DNA of 7,102 nucleotides from an uncultured Pseudomonas sp. (GTDB taxonomy: Bacteria > Pseudomonadota > Gammaproteobacteria > Pseudomonadales > Pseudomonadaceae). Each line of letters starts with the position of its first letter. Position 1 is the first letter of the stretch. Under the pieces are notes generated by a model. The model was not told where the DNA came from. It searched no databases and worked only from the letters and a program-made list of their open reading frames with translations. The position numbers were made by a program, and so were the translations under genes. Positions 1 through 6,020 of this stretch are shown piece after piece. The stretch spans positions 1 through 7,102 of the forward strand of contig CALMID010000153.1 in the NCBI GenBank assembly GCA_937863915.1, given 5' to 3'.

Positions 1-50
1 AGAATCGCCGGGCAGCCGCAAGAGTCAGTCATCTGACACCGTGGCATCAG

Positions 51-55
51 GGAGG
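51..55 (+). promoter_or_regulatory. Ribosome binding site of the CHASE4-GGDEF-EAL gene
   Basis: GGAGG lies nine bases before the ATG at 65 and supports that start. An ATG directly after it (56) is followed at once by TAG, so it cannot be the start of this gene. No convincing promoter is visible in the 64 bases available upstream. Confidence 0.75.
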
Positions 56-64
56 ATGTAGCCC

Positions 65-2380
65 ATGCCCTTCAATCAAAGCTTGCGCAGCCGCATGCTG
101 CTTTATCTGGTGCTGATCCTGCTGATCTTCAGCGGCATCGCTTACTGGAGCACCGGGCGCCTGCTGGCCCACAGCCAGCACAACCATGAACAGCGCTTTG
201 CCGAGGCCGACCTGCGACGCCTGCAGACGCTGCTGCACAGCCAGCAACAGAACCTCCTGCATACCCTGCTGGATTACAGCCGCTGGGATGACACCCTGAG
301 TTTTCTCGACACCCGCAGCAGCGCCTACCTGAAAAACAACTACACCCGCGACTCGCTGGACAATCTGGGCATAGATCTGGTGCTGTTTCTCTCCACGGAC
401 CTGCAAGTGCTCGAAGGCCTGCAGCTGCAAGATGGTCGTCTGCAGACCGTAACCACGCAAAACCCGCTGTGGCAGCAGCTCAAGCCCATCCTCGCGCAAC
501 GCAGCCAGGGTGAACTGAATGAGGGCATCAAACTGGTGCTCTGGGCCGAAGGCACTGCGGTACAGCTCGCCATTGGGCCGATCACCGACTCGGACCAGAG
601 CCAGCCTGCCGCCGGCTGGCTGGTGTTTGCCCGGCACCTGGATGCCCCCCGTGTGCAGCGCCTGCAGAGTGAAAGCGGCGTGGCATTCAGCCTGCAGGCC
701 AATGGCTCGCCCTTGCCCGACACGGAAGACGGCGCACAGATTGTCGCCAGCGACCTGCTCAAGGACAGCCTGGGGCAGAGTGACGTACGCCTGCTGATCA
801 GCCGCCCCCTGGCCGCACAAAGCCACCTGGCCCTGGCCGAACGCCTGCAACTGGGCAACAGCCTGCTGATCCTGTTTCTCGCCACCCTCAGCGTCGCCCT
901 GCTCCTGGAGCACCTGGTGCTACGCCGACTCAGCCGCCTGCAGCGGGTGGCCCACCTCCACCAGCCGGCGCCAGGGGAGCGGCCGGCCGGCGACGAGCTG
1001 GATCAGCTGTCACGCTCGCTGCACAGCACCCTGAACGAGCTCAAGCACGCGCACCGCGACCTGTATGCCGAAGTGCGCCGCGACGCCCTCACCGGCCTGG
1101 GCAACCGCAAGGCTTTCGACGAGACTCTGGCGCTGTTCCAGGCCCTGCAACAGCGCCACGACAACATGCGCACCACCGTTTACCTGTTCGACCTGGATAA
1201 CTTCAAACTGGTCAATGACTGCCTTGGGCACGAGGCTGGCGATAATGTGCTGCGACAGACTGCCGAACGTATCCGGGGCATGATCCGCGCCAGCGACTGT
1301 GCCATCCGCCTGGGGGGAGATGAGTTCGCCATTCTCAGCATCAGCGAATGCGACGAGCTGGGCATGCAAACTTTTGCCGAACGTCTGCTTGAAGCTATCC
1401 GCCAGCCCCTGCTGATCGACAGTATCCGCATGACCCTTAGCGCCTCCATGGGGATCGCCGACAGCAAGGCCGGCATGAGCCAGGACCAGTTGCTGCGCAA
1501 TGCCGACATCGCCATGTACGAGGCCAAAAGCCTCAGCAAGGGCAGTTTCGCCTTCTTCTCCGCGCAGATGCACGAACAAGTGCGCGAGCGCATGAGCATC
1601 GAACAGGATCTGCGCGCCGCGCTGGCCAACGGCCAGTTGGAAGTCTGGTTCCAGCCAATTGTCGACCCGAACGGCCGCCCGCTGATGCTTGAAGCCCTCG
1701 CGCGCTGGCCACGCAACGGCGCGCTGTTCCCGCCGGATCGTTTTATCCCGGTGGCCGAGGAGTCCGGCCTGATCGACGAACTGGGCATGTACATCGCCCG
1801 CAACGCCATCAACGCCCTGCCGCGCCTGCAGGCCGTGCAACCCGGGCTGGAGATAAGCATCAACCTGTCGGTCAAGCAGATGCTGCAGGACGACCTGGCC
1901 ACACAGCTCTGCACCCTGGTCGACAGCGCTCAGGTGTCACGTCGTCTGGTGCACTTCGAACTGACCGAAAGCGCCTTCGCCGAACACCAGGAGCGGCTAG
2001 AACAGCAGTTGCTCAACCTGGCCCGCGAAGGCTTCGACCTGCACATGGATGACTTCGGCACCGGCTACTCCTCGCTGCAACGCCTGCAGAGCCTGCCGAT
2101 GAGCGCATTGAAACTGGACAAGTCGTTCACCCGGCAGATCGGCCAGGGCGACGAGCGCATCGCCCGGGTCATCCTCTCCCTCGGCGAACAGTTGCAGATG
2201 CAGGTCATTGCCGAAGGCGTGGAAACCGAAACCGAGCGGCGTCGCCTGCAGGAGCTGGGCTGCCCGCTGATGCAGGGCTTCCTGTTTGCCAAACCCATGC
2301 CCGAGCAGGAGCTGATCAACTGGCTGCGGCTGCAATCGGCCAGTCCAGTGCCCTCCATTGGCCTCAGTCACGCCAGCTGA
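65..2380 (+). CDS. Membrane-bound CHASE4-HAMP-GGDEF-EAL c-di-GMP cyclase/phosphodiesterase
   Basis: A 771-residue inner-membrane signalling protein predicted to make c-di-GMP from GTP and to hydrolyse it to pGpG. Order seen: membrane helix at about 12-30; periplasmic CHASE4-like sensor about 35-255 with the typical DYSRWDD stretch (70-76); second membrane helix about 264-285; HAMP-like linker about 285-333; GGDEF domain about 335-498; EAL domain about 510-757. The cyclase site looks intact: D376, N384, D393 and GGDEF at 417-421, with an RxxD product-inhibition site (R408-D411) five residues before it. The EAL domain also keeps its catalytic set: EAL 543-545, N600, E632, DDFGTG 662-667, K683, E717 and Q737. 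Both activities are therefore plausible; which one dominates cannot be read from sequence. The ATG start has GGAGG at 51-55, nine bases upstream. The signal sensed by the CHASE4 domain is unknown. Confidence 0.95.
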   Translation: MPFNQSLRSRMLLYLVLILLIFSGIAYWSTGRLLAHSQHNHEQRFAEADLRRLQTLLHSQQQNLLHTLLDYSRWDDTLSFLDTRSSAYLKNNYTRDSLDNLGIDLVLFLSTDLQVLEGLQLQDGRLQTVTTQNPLWQQLKPILAQRSQGELNEGIKLVLWAEGTAVQLAIGPITDSDQSQPAAGWLVFARHLDAPRVQRLQSESGVAFSLQANGSPLPDTEDGAQIVASDLLKDSLGQSDVRLLISRPLAAQSHLALAERLQLGNSLLILFLATLSVALLLEHLVLRRLSRLQRVAHLHQPAPGERPAGDELDQLSRSLHSTLNELKHAHRDLYAEVRRDALTGLGNRKAFDETLALFQALQQRHDNMRTTVYLFDLDNFKLVNDCLGHEAGDNVLRQTAERIRGMIRASDCAIRLGGDEFAILSISECDELGMQTFAERLLEAIRQPLLIDSIRMTLSASMGIADSKAGMSQDQLLRNADIAMYEAKSLSKGSFAFFSAQMHEQVRERMSIEQDLRAALANGQLEVWFQPIVDPNGRPLMLEALARWPRNGALFPPDRFIPVAEESGLIDELGMYIARNAINALPRLQAVQPGLEISINLSVKQMLQDDLATQLCTLVDSAQVSRRLVHFELTESAFAEHQERLEQQLLNLAREGFDLHMDDFGTGYSSLQRLQSLPMSALKLDKSFTRQIGQGDERIARVILSLGEQLQMQVIAEGVETETERRRLQELGCPLMQGFLFAKPMPEQELINWLRLQSASPVPSIGLSHAS

Positions 2381-2386
2381 CTGGTC

Positions 2387-2405
2387 GCAGGCAGCCGGCG
2401 CCTGC
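2387..2405 (+). other. GC-rich hairpin between the c-di-GMP enzyme and the 2H phosphoesterase
   Basis: GCAGGC (2387-2392) pairs perfectly with GCCTGC (2400-2405) around a seven-base loop. It fills most of the 29-base gap between the TGA at 2378-2380 and the GTG at 2410. No T-run follows, so it is not a standard intrinsic terminator. It could slow polymerase or affect entry of ribosomes at the next gene. In DNA this GC-rich a six-base stem can also occur by chance. Confidence 0.35.
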
Positions 2406-2409
2406 TAAG

Positions 2410-3075
2410 GTGCCCGGCCGTTCTGCCTGGCTGCGCAGCATGCTGTTCTCCGACCCTCGGCTGGCCCCCAGCGAAACCCTGGCCTGTCCCACGCACGTCC
2501 CTCCCGAGTGGCACCTGGGCCGCCAGCACTATGCCGTGTGGCTGCTGGAGATCGAGCAGGCTGATGTTCTGCAGCGCCTGCAGCAGGCCCGCCGCCACCT
2601 CGGTGCCTGGCTGACCGACAGCCATCGCCAGGCCCATATCACCCTGGCCATTGCCGGCTTTCTGGTCGAACAACCACGATATGACGACGATGCCTGCCCG
2701 CTGCAGCTGGCGACACTGCGCCAACAGCTGCGCGAACAGCCGCCGTGCGCCATCCCCCTGAACATTGGCGGCCTGGACAGCTTTGCCAGTGCCGCCTTCC
2801 TCGCGGTTGGCGACCCACAACGGCAACTGCCCGGCCTGCGTCAACAGCTGGCCCGCGGCGATGACTTTCGCGACAGCCCCTACCTGCCCCATCTGACTGT
2901 CGGCCTATACCGCCAATGCCTGCCCGCCATCGAGGTACAGGCCCGGCTGCGTGCCTTTACCCACACTCAGCCACTGCACCTGACCTGTCACAGCCTCAGC
3001 CTGTGCCGCTACCAGGCGAACGAACTGCAAGGCCCGCTGCACTGCATCGAGCGCTTTCCCCTTAGCCACGGCTAA
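2410..3075 (+). CDS. 2'-5' RNA ligase family protein (2H phosphoesterase)
   Basis: A protein of up to 221 residues in the 2H phosphoesterase superfamily (LigT/ThpR type). Members act on 2'-5' or cyclic phosphodiester bonds of RNA and nucleotides. The two signature HxT motifs are present: H76-I-T78-L and H161-L-T163-V, 85 residues apart, each in a hydrophobic strand (HITLAIAGF, HLTVGLY). No signal peptide or membrane helix is evident, so it is probably cytoplasmic. The start is uncertain. GTG at 2410 has no well-spaced ribosome binding site, and ATG at 2440 (giving 211 residues) has none either; the first core strand begins only near residue 40, so both fit. It follows the GGDEF-EAL gene by 29 bases on the same strand, so co-transcription is likely. 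Its substrate is unknown, and the sequence is too divergent from E. coli ThpR for me to give it that symbol. Confidence 0.85.
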   Translation: MPGRSAWLRSMLFSDPRLAPSETLACPTHVPPEWHLGRQHYAVWLLEIEQADVLQRLQQARRHLGAWLTDSHRQAHITLAIAGFLVEQPRYDDDACPLQLATLRQQLREQPPCAIPLNIGGLDSFASAAFLAVGDPQRQLPGLRQQLARGDDFRDSPYLPHLTVGLYRQCLPAIEVQARLRAFTHTQPLHLTCHSLSLCRYQANELQGPLHCIERFPLSHG

Positions 3076-3106
3076 AGCTCCCCCTCGGACAGCCGATTGA
3101 CTAAGC

Positions 3107-3131
3107 TCAAGACTGAGTCGGAACGCCCACA
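3107..3131 (+). promoter_or_regulatory. Possible FliA (sigma-28) type promoter before the chemoreceptor
   Basis: TCAAG at 3107-3111 and GCCCACA at 3125-3131 are 13 bases apart. This resembles the Pseudomonas sigma-28 pattern TCAAG-N13-GCCGATA, matching five of seven bases in the second element. Chemoreceptor genes are common members of this regulon, which is why the weak match is noted. A TTGACT at 3097-3102 has no good -10 partner. This is a weak candidate only. Confidence 0.25.
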
Positions 3132-3181
3132 GGCCGACTGGCTCGCTGGCGTGCACCGCGCAGTAGGCGCCACTCTCATTC

Positions 3182-3196
3182 AAGGAAGCGCTCCTT
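3182..3196 (+). promoter_or_regulatory. Ribosome binding site of the chemoreceptor gene inside a small hairpin
   Basis: AAGGA (3182-3186), the likely Shine-Dalgarno site of the gene starting at 3197, is exactly complementary to TCCTT (3192-3196). The loop is AGCGC and the ATG follows directly. If the stem forms in mRNA it would cover the ribosome binding site. The stem is only five pairs, so the effect may be mild. Confidence 0.5.
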
Positions 3197-4639
3197 ATGT
3201 CTCAAGGCTTTCTCAATCATTTCCTGCCCCAGCAGCACAGCGACCAGGCCAGCCTGTTGCAGGGACGCACCCTGGCTTTTTCCGGCCTGTGCAGCCTGGT
3301 CATCGGTCTGTACAGCGCCATCAAGTGGGGACGCCTGGGCAATGGCGCCCTGGTCGAAGGCTCGCTGCTCTTGATCATCGGCATGCCGCTGATGCTGCTG
3401 GCCCTGCGCCAGGCCTGGCTGTCGCGCACGGTCATCGCCAACCTGGCGCTGGCCTGCATGATCAGCTACGCCTCGATCCTGGTGTACCAGCTGGGCGGCC
3501 TGCATTCGGCGCATATCTTCTGGCCACCGACCCTGATCGTCTTCGCCTACCTGCTTGCCGGCGGCCTCAGTGCCAGCTTCTGGACCCTGATGCAAATCGC
3601 CTTCGTGCTGTGGCTGATCAGCCTGGAGCGCAGCGGCGCGGCGCTACCGCAGTTCGAGCTGAGCCCACGGGATGCCACGGTCAACCAGTTTTCCGGCTAC
3701 ATCCTGCCCATGCTCACCCTGTGGCTGGCGCAGTGGTACAACACCCACCTGCGCGAGCAGGCGCTCGGCGAGGCCGGTCAAAGCCTGCGCCAGGCCGAAG
3801 CCAATGCCGCCCAGGTGGCGCAGAGCAGCGCCAACCTGGCCGGCCTGCTCGAAGAGGTGCGGCAGAGTGCCGAAGAGCTGCAGCAGGTCGGCCTGCAACT
3901 GCAGCAGACCCTCGGCCACATGCACCAGCGCTGCCAGAGCATCGACGGCGACGCCCGCGAACAGGCCGAACTCAGCCAGCAACTGGACACTGCCCTGGCC
4001 CGGGTGCTGCAGCAGGTGGATGACGGCAACCAGCAGATGCACGAGCTGAACGCCGAAACCCAGCGCAGCTCGCAGCAAATGGACGACTGCGCCCAGCGCA
4101 TGGGGCAGGCCCAGCTGAGCATGCAGGACATCCAGCAGAGCAATGGGCGCATCGCCGAATCGATGCAGATGATCAGCGCCATCGCCGCGCAGACCAACCT
4201 GCTGGCCCTCAACGCGGCGATCGAAGCCGCGCGGGCCGGCGAGCAGGGACGCGGCTTTGCCGTGGTGGCCGAAGAGGTGCGCAACCTGTCGCAACGCAGC
4301 AACCAGACCGCCGACGCGGTACAGAACGTACTCGGCCAATCCCAGGGCACCGTGGACACCGGCGTCAGCCAGGTCAGCGATGTCGGCGAAGCTCTGCGCG
4401 CCAGCGCCGAGCAGACCCGCCACCTGTCCAGCGCCATCCTCGAACAGAGCCACAACCTCGACCAGGCCCACGTTCAGCTGCTTACCCTGCGTGACCTGAG
4501 CGCCCAGCAGCACACCGCCAGTGCCCGTCAGCGTGATGCCAGTGCCGAACTGCTCAACGCTCAGGACTCACTGGTAAGCCTCGGCCAGCGCCTGGCCAGT
4601 CTGGCCCAGCAGCTGAACCAGCGCATCAGCCGCAGCTGA
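3197..4639 (+). CDS. Methyl-accepting chemotaxis protein with a multi-pass membrane sensor
   Basis: A 480-residue chemoreceptor that would control the CheA kinase through CheW. The C-terminal signalling hairpin is unmistakable: its tip at about 326-365 contains [20 protein letters not shown] and [12 protein letters not shown]. The N-terminal third has about six hydrophobic segments (near 25-43, 53-73, 77-99, 106-124, 126-143 and 165-182) with very short connections. It therefore lacks the usual periplasmic ligand-binding domain and probably senses something in or at the membrane. An even helix count puts both ends in the cytoplasm. No clear HAMP domain separates membrane and coiled coil (about 185 onward is Gln/Ala/Glu-rich helix), and no CheR-binding pentapeptide ends the protein. 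The ATG at 3197 has AAGGA ten bases upstream. It lies 121 bases after the 2H gene, with a possible promoter of its own. The ligand is not predictable. Confidence 0.93.
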   Translation: MSQGFLNHFLPQQHSDQASLLQGRTLAFSGLCSLVIGLYSAIKWGRLGNGALVEGSLLLIIGMPLMLLALRQAWLSRTVIANLALACMISYASILVYQLGGLHSAHIFWPPTLIVFAYLLAGGLSASFWTLMQIAFVLWLISLERSGAALPQFELSPRDATVNQFSGYILPMLTLWLAQWYNTHLREQALGEAGQSLRQAEANAAQVAQSSANLAGLLEEVRQSAEELQQVGLQLQQTLGHMHQRCQSIDGDAREQAELSQQLDTALARVLQQVDDGNQQMHELNAETQRSSQQMDDCAQRMGQAQLSMQDIQQSNGRIAESMQMISAIAAQTNLLALNAAIEAARAGEQGRGFAVVAEEVRNLSQRSNQTADAVQNVLGQSQGTVDTGVSQVSDVGEALRASAEQTRHLSSAILEQSHNLDQAHVQLLTLRDLSAQQHTASARQRDASAELLNAQDSLVSLGQRLASLAQQLNQRISRS

Positions 4640-4653
4640 TGCCACGACAGGGC

Positions 4654-4682
4654 TTCACGGAACGCACAGCAGCACCTATACT
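4654..4682 (+). promoter_or_regulatory. Predicted sigma-70 promoter of yebG
   Basis: TTCACG (4654-4659) and TATACT (4677-4682) are separated by 17 bases, the optimal spacing. The -35 matches four and the -10 five of six consensus bases. The -10 runs into the left half of the LexA box, so bound LexA would block polymerase. A second possible -10, TATAAC at 4705-4710, lies just after the box and has only a poor -35. Confidence 0.6.
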
Positions 4683-4698
4683 GTATGTGCATACAGTA
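4679..4698 (+). promoter_or_regulatory. LexA-binding SOS box upstream of yebG
   Basis: The 20-base site TACTGTATGTGCATACAGTA has the LexA core CTG-N10-CAG and is a perfect inverted repeat except for the two central bases. It ends 38 bases before the yebG ATG. Such a close fit to the gamma-proteobacterial consensus predicts tight repression and induction after DNA damage, as known for yebG in E. coli. Confidence 0.95.
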
Positions 4699-4736
4699 AA
4701 ACTCTATAACTAACGCAGATGGGAATGAGGTGATGA

Positions 4737-5006
4737 ATGGCCGTCGAAGTGGTGTACCGCAGCAGTCGAGACCCGGAGCGCCTGTTCATGGATAAGGCCG
4801 AAGCCGACCGTCACGACAAGATGCTCGAACTGGCCGAGTCGCTGGCCGAAGTCCTGCAGCAGGCGGTGCCGTCGCTCAGTGAAGGCCAGGTCGAGGAGCT
4901 GGGCATTTTCATGGCCAAGCACCGCGATACCTTCGCCCGCGCCTTCAAGAACCAGCCGGATGCCCTGCAGGAACTCAAGGATGGCGCAGGCGATCAGCCG
5001 GCCTGA
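4737..5006 (+). CDS. yebG: YebG family SOS-induced protein
   Basis: An 89-residue cytoplasmic protein of the YebG family, DNA-damage-inducible and LexA-controlled in E. coli; its molecular role is not well established. The family pattern is clear at the N-terminus: MAVEVVYRSSRD, then a short strand and EADRHDKMLE (residues 22-31), followed by a mostly helical, charged C-terminal half. The length is close to the roughly 96 residues of E. coli YebG. The ATG has a GAGG site (4727-4730) six bases upstream. The near-perfect LexA box and its own promoter indicate an independent SOS transcription unit rather than part of the chemoreceptor operon. Its last codons overlap, tail to tail, the last 13 bases of the diguanylate cyclase gene on the other strand. 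No terminator is visible after its stop, so its transcript may continue antisense into that gene. Confidence 0.93.
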   Translation: MAVEVVYRSSRDPERLFMDKAEADRHDKMLELAESLAEVLQQAVPSLSEGQVEELGIFMAKHRDTFARAFKNQPDALQELKDGAGDQPA

Positions 5007-5917
5007 TAGATCACGCAGTCACGCCCCGCCGCCTTGGCCTCGTAGAGCAGGCCATCGGCGCGGCTGAGCATCTGCTCGAAGCTGCTGTGCTCGACATCCA
5101 GCGGGCTGATCCCGGCACTCACGCTCAGGCGAACCGTGCTGCCGTCGTCCAGGGTCAACGCCCAGTTGCGCAGACGCTTCTGCAAGCGCTCGACCCAATG
5201 CGCCGCCTGCACCACCGTGGTGTGCGGCATCAGCACAGCAAACTCCTCACCGCCCAGGCGACCCAGGCTGTCGTTGCTGCGCACCTTGCCGGCCAGCAGA
5301 TGGGCGAATTCGCACAGCGCACGGTCGCCGACGGCATGCCCGTGCTGGTCATTGATCGCCTTGAAGTGGTCGAGATCGAACATCACCAGGCTCAGGGCAA
5401 ACTGATAACGCTGCGCCCGCTGCACTTCATGCTGACCGATCTCGAAGAACTTGCGCCGGTTGTGCAATCCAGTCAGGCCGTCGGTATCAGCCAGCAACTT
5501 CAGCTCGTTGGTCATCTGGCGCATGCTGGTGATGTCGGTGGCCACCAGCCCCGTGGCATACAGCTGGCCATGCTGATCGAAAATGGGAAACTTCACCGCA
5601 AGGAAATGCCGCAGCTGCCCGTCTACCGGCGCGACTTCCTCGACCTGCAGGGTCTGCCGGCTCTTCTGCACCTTGAGGTCGGCCTTGCGAAACTCGCGGG
5701 CGATTTCCTGCGGAAACAGCTCATGATCGTCCCGCCCGATGAACTCGCTGCAGGCCCGGTGAAACAGCCGCGAATACTCACTGTTGACGAACAGGTAGCG
5801 CCCTTCGAGGTCCTTGGCGCCGATCACCGCATGGGAGTTGTCGGCGATGGCGCGAAACAGCAGCAGCTCGCGCATCAGGTCGCTGCTGATTGCACTGTCC
5901 ACTACCCACTCGTCCAT
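4994..5917 (-). CDS. PAS-GGDEF diguanylate cyclase
   Basis: A 307-residue soluble protein predicted to condense two GTP into c-di-GMP. A PAS sensor of PAS_4 type covers about residues 19-131 (DNSHAVIGAKDLEGRYLFVN near 26-45, DHELFP 64-69, ending in DIT) and joins directly to a GGDEF domain at about 142-303. The cyclase site looks intact: D181, N189, D198 and a GGEEF signature at 222-226. An RxxD inhibition site (R213-D216) lies five residues before it, so product feedback is expected. There is no EAL or HD-GYP domain and no membrane helix. The start chosen is ATG at 5917, because GGAGG (5925-5929) is seven bases before it; a TTG at 5938 would add seven residues but has no such support. The gene lies 103 bases downstream of the E2 gene on the same strand and may be read from it. 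The PAS ligand is unknown. Confidence 0.93.
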   Translation of the reverse strand: MDEWVVDSAISSDLMRELLLFRAIADNSHAVIGAKDLEGRYLFVNSEYSRLFHRACSEFIGRDDHELFPQEIAREFRKADLKVQKSRQTLQVEEVAPVDGQLRHFLAVKFPIFDQHGQLYATGLVATDITSMRQMTNELKLLADTDGLTGLHNRRKFFEIGQHEVQRAQRYQFALSLVMFDLDHFKAINDQHGHAVGDRALCEFAHLLAGKVRSNDSLGRLGGEEFAVLMPHTTVVQAAHWVERLQKRLRNWALTLDDGSTVRLSVSAGISPLDVEHSSFEQMLSRADGLLYEAKAAGRDCVIYQAG

Positions 5918-5924
5918 CGCCCGG

Positions 5925-5929
5925 CCTCC
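5925..5929 (-). promoter_or_regulatory. Ribosome binding site that fixes the start of the PAS-GGDEF gene
   Basis: GGAGG on the minus strand is seven bases before the ATG at 5917. It favours this start over an upstream in-frame TTG at 5938, where the site would fall inside the coding region. Confidence 0.75.
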
Positions 5930-6020
5930 ACGGCCCAATCGTTACTAGTGGCAGCATAGCCGGCCATCACGACAGCACCGTGGCAGCCGACGGCAGGTGT
6001 CAGCGCCTGTTTGGCCGCCA

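Noticed and set aside
47..913. Minus-strand open frame of 288 codons opposite the CHASE4 gene
   Set aside because: It is a Gln/Ala/Val-rich composition typical of the antisense of high-GC coding DNA, has no recognisable domain, and lies fully opposite a well-supported gene.
1010..1914. Two long minus-strand open frames opposite the GGDEF-EAL region
   Set aside because: Both are opposite strongly conserved GGDEF and EAL motifs and have biased, domain-free translations; they are by-products of GC-rich codon use.
3062..3075. Possible terminator hairpin (TTAGC...GCTAA) at the end of the 2H phosphoesterase gene
   Set aside because: The stem is only five A/T-containing pairs, it includes the stop codon, and no T-run follows.
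3097..4023. Plus-strand frame of 308 codons beginning with TTG and overlapping the chemoreceptor
   Set aside because: The translation is Arg/Pro/Ala/Gly-rich without domains, and the chemoreceptor frame has an unmistakable signalling motif and ribosome binding site.
3644..4513. Minus-strand frame of 289 codons opposite the chemoreceptor
   Set aside because: Leucine/alanine/histidine-rich antisense of a Gln/Ala-rich coiled coil; no domain and no convincing start site.
5087..5959. Plus-strand frame of 290 codons opposite the PAS-GGDEF gene
   Set aside because: The minus-strand protein has clear PAS and GGDEF motifs; the plus-strand translation resembles no family I know.
5918..6020. Search for a terminator, SOS box or strong promoter between the E2 and PAS-GGDEF genes
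   Set aside because: Only short GC-rich repeats and a poor -10 candidate were found; no CTG-N10-CAG and no stem with T-run.
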